Positions 1-4,965 of a DNA stretch of 6,468 nt are shown here, piece after piece. The notes under the pieces were generated by a model. That model was not told the origin of the DNA. It made no database searches and saw nothing but the letters and a program-made list of their open reading frames with translations. Origin of the DNA: Planctomycetaceae bacterium (GTDB lineage Bacteria > Planctomycetota > Planctomycetia > Planctomycetales > Planctomycetaceae); contig DOCI01000059.1 in assembly GCA_003503535.1 (NCBI GenBank), positions 4,017 through 10,484 of the forward strand, read 5' to 3'. Every line of letters starts with the position of its first letter. The first letter of the stretch is position 1. The translations under genes and the position numbers were made by a program.

Positions 1-1
1 T

Positions 2-1036
2 GATCATGGTATGCCTCTTCCGTTTGCAAAGACTCAGCTTTATCACCACAGCACGCGTACTCCATTGATTTTCGTCTGGCCTGGAAAAATAGAAGCTAAC
101 TCGCATGATCGCGAACACATGGTTTCAGCCGTCGATTTCCTGCCGACGCTTCTCGATGTCGTCAGGTTTAAACATCCGGAAGATTTGGATGGCCGATCTT
201 TTGAGCCGTTATTAATGGGAGATACGCAAGAGAATCGCGACTATGTGTTTAAGGAATATAACGAGAACGCAGGTGCTTCACGAGATCCGATGCGGGGTGT
301 TGAGAGCCGTCAATATTTGTACCTGTTTAATCCGTGGTCGAATGGAGATCGTGTGATGGCAACAGCGACGACTGGAACGATGACTTATCGCAGGATGAAG
401 GTACTGGCTGCCGAGAATTCGTTTCTGAAAGAGCGTCACGATCTGTATCAGCATCGAGTGCCTGAAGAGTTATATGATGTAGTTAATGATCCTGAATGTC
501 TCCACAATCTGATTGATATTCCCGAATTTCAGGACACACTTCACGAACTTGAAGCGCAATTGCAGAACTGGTTAAAACAGACGAATGATCCTTTACTCGA
601 AGTCTTTGTTAAGCGAGAGGATGATCAATTCCGTGAAGAGTATGTTCAAAAAGTCGAACAGGAAGCTCTGGAGCGACGAAATGGCAAGCGACAGAGAGGC
701 GAAAGAGAAGCGAAACCTCAGTCCAAAAAGCAGGAACTGATCTCCATTCAAACCAGGCAACAAAGTTCTCTGAATGAGCCTTTGAGTGTGAATATTCAGT
801 ATCAGCTCTCAGAATCTCTCGGAAAGCAAAAATTGCATGTGACACTCAAAAGCGAAAACAATCTAAGAATCGAACGTCAGGTCCTGGAAATCACCGGCAC
901 TGGAACAAAATTGGTCAACTTCAAAATACCAGAAGACTATCAGGGCAAAGCTGTTCGCGTGGCAGCGTTTGTCGGTGAGGACTTTGAACAAAGTTTGCAG
1001 CATCTCAATTCCGATCTGATCAAACTTCAGGATTGA
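2..1036 (+). CDS. Sulfamidase-type sulfatase, C-terminal part (5' end outside window)
   Basis: The reading frame is open from the first in-frame codon at position 2 and begins with D-H-G-M-P-L-P-F, the metal-binding SDHG/SDNG strand of alkaline-phosphatase-fold sulfatases, so the true start lies upstream. STRTPLIFVWPG follows, then VDFLPTLLDVV, and the PEELYDVVNDPECLHNL segment typical of N-sulfoglucosamine sulfohydrolase-like sulfatases (family knowledge). These enzymes hydrolyse sulfate esters or sulfamates using formylglycine and calcium, usually outside the cytoplasm. The catalytic Cys/Ser region and any signal peptide are not visible. Counting from the Met codon at 11, the catalytic domain ends near residue 200. 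A Glu/Lys/Arg-rich linker (about 201-242) follows, then a beta-strand-rich C-terminal domain of about 100 residues. The enzyme class is fairly certain; the substrate is not known. The next gene lies 120 bp downstream on the same strand with no clear terminator between, so co-transcription is possible. Confidence 0.9.
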   Translation, partial: DHGMPLPFAKTQLYHHSTRTPLIFVWPGKIEANSHDREHMVSAVDFLPTLLDVVRFKHPEDLDGRSFEPLLMGDTQENRDYVFKEYNENAGASRDPMRGVESRQYLYLFNPWSNGDRVMATATTGTMTYRRMKVLAAENSFLKERHDLYQHRVPEELYDVVNDPECLHNLIDIPEFQDTLHELEAQLQNWLKQTNDPLLEVFVKREDDQFREEYVQKVEQEALERRNGKRQRGEREAKPQSKKQELISIQTRQQSSLNEPLSVNIQYQLSESLGKQKLHVTLKSENNLRIERQVLEITGTGTKLVNFKIPEDYQGKAVRVAAFVGEDFEQSLQHLNSDLIKLQD

Positions 1037-1144
1037 AGAGTACCGGCTGAACAACGACGATCAATTTGTGTCAGCTGGCATGACATGTACAACTGGAAAT
1101 CGTTAAAATCACTTTAACATGAAACTAAATTTCTTACTGATAAT

Positions 1145-1148
1145 GGAG
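1145..1148 (+). promoter_or_regulatory. Ribosome binding site of the alpha/beta-hydrolase gene
   Basis: GGAG lies 8 nt before the ATG at 1157. An ATG at 1152 is out of frame and too close to this site, which supports 1157 as the start. Confidence 0.6.
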
Positions 1149-1156
1149 TCAATGGA

Positions 1157-2212
1157 ATGTCCGTCCTGAAAAAGGGTCTGTTGTGTTTATTGTTACTCTC
1201 AGTCGCTACGTTTACTCAGAACTTAAGTGCAGCTGATAAAAATAATTCATCGTTACAAAAGGACAAGCAACCTCAGCGATACCGGCTGCAAGCAAGAGCC
1301 AGTCAGTTAGATTCTCGGACGAAAGAGTATCCGGAGATCAACTTTGTATTCGGAACCAAAGAGAAACCTCAGGATCTGGAAAATGCTTCCGTCGACACCC
1401 GGGTTGATGCCAAAGGGAAACTGGTAATCTGGCTGATGGGGTACAACGAACAGCTTTTTGAACGTCTCAACAGTTACGGACTTCATGCCATTCAGGTCAG
1501 TTATGCGAACAAATGGTTTGGGACGCTGTGCCAGCCTGAACCAAAAGATGGTCAGTCCAGAGGAAACGTTCGACTCGAAGCGGCAACAGGCGAAGATTTC
1601 AGCGACGAGCTGAACCTGTCAAAACCAGACGGCATGAGTGAGAGAGCCTATCAATTCGTGAAGTGGCTGGCGAAAGAAAATCCACAGGGAAACTGGAAGC
1701 AATTTTTGACCAGCGATGGCAAAGGGCTTCGCTGGGATAAAGTGATCATTTCCGGAAGTTCACACGGCTCGACCACAGCCGCTCGATTTGCCCTGCATCA
1801 GAAGGTCGATCGTGTCGTCATGCATTGTGGACCACGCGATCAGGATCAGGACTGGCAGGCTAATTCCTCAGCGACTCCCGCCAACCGGTTTTTTGGGTTC
1901 AGTCACGTTCTCGATGGTGGCTGGCCCGGCAAGCATTACTGTCGTTCCTGGGAATTGTTGAAACTGAATCAATATGGACCGATTGTGAATGTCGATCAGC
2001 AATCGACTCCGTACCAGAATACGAGACGACTGATCTCTGCCGCTGATGTCAAAGGCGATGCAAAACGCGCCCACTCATCAGTCACTCCGGGCGGTTCTTC
2101 TCCCAAAGATTCTCAGGGAAAATATCTCTATGAACCTGTCTGGAAATATCTATACACACATCCTGTCGATGAGGTGGGCATGCCGGTTCCGCTTGATCCC
2201 GATTGTCAGTAA
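1157..2212 (+). CDS. Secreted alpha/beta-hydrolase-like protein
   Basis: The product has 351 residues. Residues 1-25 form a classical signal peptide: K5-K6, a leucine-rich core, and cleavage probably after LSA. The core reads as an alpha/beta-hydrolase: a hydrophobic strand KLVIWLMGYN at 88-97, then KVIISGSSHGSTTAARFA at 195-212, containing the nucleophile elbow G200-S201-S202-H203-G204. Ser202 is the expected nucleophile. Asp253 (in FSHVLDGGW) and His306 (in KRAHSSVTPG) are in suitable order to complete a triad, but this assignment is inference. VDRVVMHCGPRDQDQDW follows the elbow and resembles uncharacterised bacterial secreted hydrolases rather than a named esterase. Cys214-type pairing cannot be judged, though mature cysteines at 125, 224, 262 and 350 could form disulfides after export. 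The gene follows a sulfatase on the same strand, so deacylation of a sulfated glycan or ester hydrolysis is plausible. The substrate is unknown. Confidence 0.85.
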   Translation: MSVLKKGLLCLLLLSVATFTQNLSAADKNNSSLQKDKQPQRYRLQARASQLDSRTKEYPEINFVFGTKEKPQDLENASVDTRVDAKGKLVIWLMGYNEQLFERLNSYGLHAIQVSYANKWFGTLCQPEPKDGQSRGNVRLEAATGEDFSDELNLSKPDGMSERAYQFVKWLAKENPQGNWKQFLTSDGKGLRWDKVIISGSSHGSTTAARFALHQKVDRVVMHCGPRDQDQDWQANSSATPANRFFGFSHVLDGGWPGKHYCRSWELLKLNQYGPIVNVDQQSTPYQNTRRLISAADVKGDAKRAHSSVTPGGSSPKDSQGKYLYEPVWKYLYTHPVDEVGMPVPLDPDCQ

Positions 2213-2242
2213 CAGGAATTGATCGACATTAAAATGATGTTT

Positions 2243-3136
2243 TTATTCATGAGCAAGAATAGCCGTTACGGGATGATGGTCTGAAGGAGTTCGGCCATCA
2301 AACTCGGTTCGGTCGATGTTGGCGCTAAGAATTTTCCAGTCATCACTGACAGCAATCCAGTCGATTCTTGCTCCCTCGACAACTCCACTTTTGAATCCTG
2401 AAAATGTGGCCTCGCCCGGAGCATTGTCTGGGGTAGCGGTGTGATAGGAATCCAGCAGGGTCAGTTCTTTTGTATTCTCGAATAGAGCCTTGTATGGCTC
2501 ACTCTGGAAAGCTGCGTTGAAGTCTCCTGTCACAATAACTCGGCATCCCTGGGCGAGTTCATCGAGTTTGTGGCGAATCAAATTTGCAGATTCAATCCGA
2601 GCTTGCGGACCACGATGGTCGAAGTGCGTATTGAGGAAGAAGATTGGCTGATCATCCGCTTTGCGGTCACGCAATTTGATCCAGGAGCACATCCGCGGCA
2701 GGCTGCTGTCCCAGGATTTGCTGCCGGGACTTTCGGGAGATTTGCTCAGCCAGAAGTGTCCCTCGCTCAGTTTTTCAAAGCGCTCTGTCTTATAAAACAG
2801 AGCCGTCATTTCACCGGTTTGACCTCCGTCTTCCCGTCCCACACCAAGACTCGTGTATCCAATAAGATTCTCGTCCAGGTATTGTTTCTGAAATCCTAGA
2901 GTTTCCTGAGTCCCGAGCAAGTCGGGATTGAATGCGGCAATGGTTTTGACAACATTTTCTTTCCGCTTCTCCCAATGATTCATGCCATCTCTGGCAGATC
3001 CGTAACGAATATTAAAACTCATCACTCGTACATCTTTGGCATCGGTCATTATTGGCTTCGACAAGATCATGCTGCCGAATAAAACTGTTGAGCAAACCCA
3101 AGTCGAAAGAATGCGTACTGAAATCGGAATACTCAT
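2243..3136 (-). CDS. Secreted endonuclease/exonuclease/phosphatase (EEP) family protein
   Basis: This is a metal-dependent phosphodiesterase or phosphatase fold (the DNase I / exonuclease III / inositol-polyphosphate 5-phosphatase superfamily). From the ATG at 3136 the protein has 297 residues. An N-terminal hydrophobic stretch (about 9-30) suggests export or membrane anchoring. All expected motifs are present in order: MSFNIRYG (Asn42), LLGTQET (Glu78, metal ligand), FLNTHFDH (His171/Asp173), VTGDFNA (Asp205 and Asn207), RIDW (Asp259) and SDHHPV (Asp286-His287). An intact active site is therefore likely. The frame can be extended to a TTG at 3184, but the added residues are polar and would bury the signal segment, so the ATG is preferred, even though its ribosome site is weak (GGGAA only 4 nt upstream). 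The gene converges on the hydrolase gene with 30 bp between the stop codons. The nucleic acid, lipid or sugar-phosphate substrate cannot be told from sequence. Confidence 0.9.
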   Translation of the reverse strand: MSIPISVRILSTWVCSTVLFGSMILSKPIMTDAKDVRVMSFNIRYGSARDGMNHWEKRKENVVKTIAAFNPDLLGTQETLGFQKQYLDENLIGYTSLGVGREDGGQTGEMTALFYKTERFEKLSEGHFWLSKSPESPGSKSWDSSLPRMCSWIKLRDRKADDQPIFFLNTHFDHRGPQARIESANLIRHKLDELAQGCRVIVTGDFNAAFQSEPYKALFENTKELTLLDSYHTATPDNAPGEATFSGFKSGVVEGARIDWIAVSDDWKILSANIDRTEFDGRTPSDHHPVTAILAHE

Positions 3137-3275
3137 ATTTTTCCCATTCGGTTGATAAGAGGATAGGGGGGATGCTCGTTGCAATTACTTCTCTACGCAC
3201 ATCTGACCAGTAATTCTTGCAGAATACAACTCATAATCAATTGTACAAAAATAAGTAATACTGCAGGACAGCGAA

Positions 3276-3290
3276 TGCTCACAGTGAGCA
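3276..3290. repeat. Perfect 15-bp palindrome, possible operator
   Basis: TGCTCAC and GTGAGCA form perfect 7-bp arms around a single central A. An odd-centred dyad with such a short centre suits binding by a dimeric regulator better than an RNA hairpin. It lies 140 bp upstream of the EEP start codon and 235 bp upstream of the peptide start codon. No regulator gene is in the window, so the binding protein is unknown. Confidence 0.4.
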
Positions 3291-3348
3291 GGAATCGATT
3301 TCATTGCGTCGATTATTATTAAATCAGACCCTCATGTGCAGCAATTGT

Positions 3349-3400
3349 TTGCATCGCTCTGCAAGTCTATGCAGAGGTATATAGGAATTTATTGATGCAA
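3349..3400. repeat. Nested inverted repeats upstream of the His-rich peptide gene
   Basis: The inner pair is CTCTGCA (3357-3363) and TGCAGAG (3370-3376), perfect 7-bp arms around a 6-nt centre. The outer pair is TTGCATC (3349-3355) and GATGCAA (3394-3400), also perfect. The inner dyad is centred about 85 bp before the start point predicted from the sigma54-like promoter. That is a distance at which enhancer-binding activators can act. The role is inferred from position only. Confidence 0.4.
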
Positions 3401-3424
3401 GGCTTCTTTTTGCGTCCCTCATAT

Positions 3425-3441
3425 TTGGCATGAGAAGTGCA
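3425..3441 (+). promoter_or_regulatory. Candidate -24/-12 (sigma54-like) promoter of the His-rich peptide gene
   Basis: TTGGCATGAGAAGTGCA matches the consensus YTGGCACGRNNNTTGCW at all but two fixed positions (ATG for ACG, GTGC for TTGC). The essential GG (3427-3428) and GC (3439-3440) have exactly the required spacing. Transcription would start near 3452, just before the hairpin at 3456. No convincing sigma70 pair was found for this gene. A chance match is possible. Confidence 0.4.
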
Positions 3442-3455
3442 TTGTATCATTTCAA

Positions 3456-3498
3456 CGACTCACCCTTACGCCTGCGGCGTTCGCAGGCCGATGAGTCG
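3456..3498 (+). promoter_or_regulatory. Two-tier hairpin in the 5' leader of the His-rich peptide gene
   Basis: The outer helix is CGACTCA (3456-3462) with TGAGTCG (3492-3498). The inner helix is GCCTGCG (3470-3476) with CGCAGGC (3482-3488), closing a 5-nt loop. Both helices are 7 perfect base pairs and are separated by an asymmetric internal loop of 7 and 3 nt. The element ends 26 nt before the ATG and leaves the ribosome site free. A run of five T at 3504-3508 follows after a short gap, so attenuation is conceivable. Alternatives are an mRNA-stabilising 5' stem-loop, or a copy of a dispersed palindromic repeat. Confidence 0.55.
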
Positions 3499-3510
3499 CA
3501 GAATTTTTCT

Positions 3511-3516
3511 GGAAAG
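3511..3516 (+). promoter_or_regulatory. Ribosome binding site of the His-rich peptide gene
   Basis: GGAAAG lies 8 nt before the ATG at 3525. It supports translation of this very short frame. Confidence 0.55.
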
Positions 3517-3524
3517 ACACCACC

Positions 3525-3677
3525 ATGAAAAAATTTGCAATCGGATTTGCCCTTGTTCTTGGATTCATTTCATTGGCAGCAAACACAAATGCCGAAGCGG
3601 CACGCAGTCCACACTTTGGTCGTATGCATTTCGTGCATCATGATTCTCCATCCATCAATCATGGACATCATCTGTAA
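3525..3677 (+). CDS. Small exported histidine-rich peptide (50 aa)
   Basis: The frame starts MKKFAIGFALVLGFISLAA and ends at TAA (3675-3677), giving 50 residues. Residues 1-25 are a textbook signal peptide: Lys-Lys, a hydrophobic core, then Asn-Thr-Asn and an A-E-A cleavage site. The predicted mature peptide is only about 25 residues, with seven histidines (30, 35, 38, 39, 46, 48, 49), no cysteine, and a His-Gly-His-His near the C-terminus. A well-placed GGAAAG ribosome site, a structured leader, and a strong terminator 27 bp downstream all support a real, monocistronic small gene. I do not recognise the family. The composition suggests binding of zinc, copper or nickel, or pH-dependent charge, but that is inference. 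Other larger open frames through this stretch lack these signals and are judged spurious. Confidence 0.75.
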   Translation: MKKFAIGFALVLGFISLAANTNAEAARSPHFGRMHFVHHDSPSINHGHHL

Positions 3678-3704
3678 GAAATTATTTAACATTCGCAAGT
3701 ATCA

Positions 3705-3748
3705 AAAAAACGTCCTGCCTCAATCTCATATTGGGCAGGACGTTTTTT
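3705..3748. terminator. Bidirectional intrinsic terminator
   Basis: AAAAAACGTCCTGCC (3705-3719) pairs perfectly with GGCAGGACGTTTTTT (3734-3748), leaving a 14-nt loop. The core is 9 bp and GC-rich, flanked by an A run on the left and a T run on the right, so it works in both directions. It ends the His-rich peptide gene from the left and the EF-hand gene from the right (its stop codon is 32 bp away). Confidence 0.92.
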
Positions 3749-3779
3749 GCGTTAAAATTCAACAGATAATGCGAATCAG

Positions 3780-4622
3780 TTATTCATTATTCGGTATCAG
3801 TTCCAGAGATTGGATTCTCCCATTCGTGGACAGAGTCTGACTGAATTCGAGAATCGCTTTGACTTTGATTTCTGGATGACCTGTCACGATTACTTTTGGA
3901 GGTGACGAATAGCCAGAACCGGCTTCTTCAACCTGCAGACAGACGATCTGTCCTTTCTCAATGATCGCATTCGCTCTTGCGGGCTTGGCAGTCCAGAGTT
4001 CTCCGTGTTGAGGCTGATAACGATAGTAGTTCGACACTTCATCCAATCGATCATTCGTAATTCCATATTTGGACAAAGCCCGCATGAGCACTTCTTTATT
4101 TGCTCGTGCCTGAGCAGCAGAAGGGTGTCCATTTCGAGCCGGGTTCACTTTGCTGAAGGCTTCCCGGAAAACTTCTGGCTCCACGCCAAGTGCAGCCGCG
4201 ATGAGAACGACAGGACGTCCACCATCTCGCGGGTCGGTTTCATATCCATCTTGGAACACAACAGATCCTGTCGGTAGTCGAAAGAGAGCCTGTTTAGAAT
4301 CACGTTGACTGGATTCGTTACGATTCTCACGCGGATTCTGATGAGGTGGACCTGCTGGCGGATGATGTCTATCGTGTTCACCAGGACGTGGCGGACGGGG
4401 AAGTTCATCGCGAGTCAATTTTCCATCCTGATTTCGATCAAAAGTGTTGAGTACCTGACTTGAGGCTTTGATTTCAGAAGCCGACAATTCGCCATTTTCA
4501 TCAGTATCAAACAACTCCAGAAATGGATCTGGCGGAGGTCCAGCAGGAGGGCGTGGTGGTTGAGCATAAACTACCAGTGCCGACAGTGAGACGATTCCCA
4601 GTAATGCCAGTGCATACTTCAT
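3780..4622 (-). CDS. Secreted EF-hand protein with proline/histidine-rich linker and a conserved C-terminal domain
   Basis: The ATG at 4622 is preferred because AGGAG stands 7 nt before it; in-frame TTG codons just upstream would overlap the spacer. The product has 280 residues. A signal peptide (1-20, MKYALALLGI..., cleavage after VYA) is followed by a Pro-rich segment, then two EF-hand loops: D39-T-D-E-N-G-E-L-S-A-S-E50 and D62-R-N-Q-D-G-K-L-T-R-D-E73. Each has acidic or polar residues at positions 1, 3, 5 and 12, so calcium binding is likely. A low-complexity linker rich in Pro, His and Arg spans about 74-110. The C-terminal half includes GYETDPRDGGRPVVLIAAALGV (starting at 126), DRLDEVSNYYRY (191-202) and a G-S-G-Y-S-S-P-P strand motif (235-242). 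I recall similar segments in other planctomycete EF-hand proteins without known function; this is memory, not a search. The gene faces the His-rich peptide gene across a shared terminator. Confidence 0.85.
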   Translation of the reverse strand: MKYALALLGIVSLSALVVYAQPPRPPAGPPPDPFLELFDTDENGELSASEIKASSQVLNTFDRNQDGKLTRDELPRPPRPGEHDRHHPPAGPPHQNPRENRNESSQRDSKQALFRLPTGSVVFQDGYETDPRDGGRPVVLIAAALGVEPEVFREAFSKVNPARNGHPSAAQARANKEVLMRALSKYGITNDRLDEVSNYYRYQPQHGELWTAKPARANAIIEKGQIVCLQVEEAGSGYSSPPKVIVTGHPEIKVKAILEFSQTLSTNGRIQSLELIPNNE

Positions 4623-4629
4623 CAACAAA

Positions 4630-4634
4630 CTCCT
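4630..4634 (-). promoter_or_regulatory. Ribosome binding site fixing the EF-hand gene start
   Basis: AGGAG on the minus strand lies 7 nt before the ATG at 4622. It selects that codon over the adjacent upstream TTG codons. Confidence 0.75.
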
Positions 4635-4872
4635 GCATTGTTCTAATCAGATTCTGCTTTCAGTTCAGTAACTCATATCGATAACGCAATCATCCACGTA
4701 TTTCTACAACTTATGGAATCGTTTAGGAGCAAAGTCGCATACAGTCTTACGAAGATGAATTCCTCATTTTGAGAACAGGACAAGTCATATAGTTTATTCC
4801 TTTCAATGAAATCATCTGCAAAAAACATGCAAACTGAAAATTTTATTTATCAGATATTCATGATTCAGTTTG

Positions 4873-4901
4873 TTGGCTTTTATTAAACACCACCATATAA
4901 T
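4873..4901 (+). promoter_or_regulatory. Sigma70-type promoter of the arylsulfatase gene
   Basis: TTGGCT (4873-4878) and a perfect TATAAT (4896-4901) are separated by the ideal 17 nt. Transcription would start near 4908, giving a leader of roughly 58 nt. The strong -10 box suggests substantial basal expression. Confidence 0.65.
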
Positions 4902-4949
4902 GAGTGATGCGATTCAATTGCAGGGCCTATCCCATATTCCTTTCAACTC

Positions 4950-4954
4950 AGGAG
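4950..4954 (+). promoter_or_regulatory. Ribosome binding site of the arylsulfatase gene
   Basis: AGGAG lies 11 nt before the ATG at 4966, slightly further than usual. CTCCT follows it closely (4957-4961), so the site could pair weakly with its own downstream bases; the loop would be very tight. Confidence 0.6.
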
Positions 4955-4965
4955 TTCTCCTTCTA

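Larger units (their letters stand above)
3137..3524. other. Divergent intergenic region rich in inverted repeats
   Basis: These 388 bp separate the start of the EEP gene (minus) from the start of the His-rich peptide gene (plus). I see no protein gene in them. The region contains several perfect dyads, listed separately, plus ATTCT-TGC-AGAAT at 3213-3225. A weak minus-strand promoter for the EEP gene can be proposed: TTGTAC (complement of 3243-3248), a 16-nt spacer and TATTCT (complement of 3221-3226). It is only a partial match to sigma70 consensus. The density of dyads suggests that expression of one or both flanking genes is regulated here. Confidence 0.6.
4623..4965. other. Divergent intergenic region between the EF-hand and arylsulfatase genes
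   Basis: These 343 bp are AT-rich and I see no protein or RNA gene in them. The right part carries the sigma70-type promoter of the arylsulfatase. The left part must hold the EF-hand gene's promoter on the minus strand, but I found no convincing pair of boxes. A small inverted repeat, CTCA-TTT-TGAG (4763-4773), is too weak to interpret. Confidence 0.6.

Noticed and set aside
1076..1092. Possible sigma54 site CTGGCATGACATGTACA before the hydrolase gene
   Set aside because: The -24 half resembles consensus but the essential GC at -12 is missing.
2213..2242. Possible terminator between the convergent hydrolase and EEP genes
   Set aside because: Only a weak ACAT/ATGT pairing is present, with no GC-rich stem. 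The 30-bp gap holds no convincing terminator.
2570..2899. Open frame of about 109 codons antisense to the EEP gene
   Set aside because: It lies fully inside a well-supported gene on the opposite strand and shows no protein-like features.
3137..3184. N-terminal extension of the EEP protein to a TTG codon at 3184
   Set aside because: The extra 16 residues are polar and precede the hydrophobic export segment. The ATG at 3136 places that segment at the N-terminus.
3437..3643. Open frame of 68 codons on the plus strand
   Set aside because: It reads through the leader hairpin and overlaps the peptide gene. The shorter frame at 3525 has a signal peptide and ribosome site, and this one has neither.
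3535..3840. Open frame of about 101 codons on the plus strand
   Set aside because: It overlaps the His-rich peptide gene in another frame, runs through the terminator and into the 3' end of the EF-hand gene, and has no ribosome site or recognisable domain.
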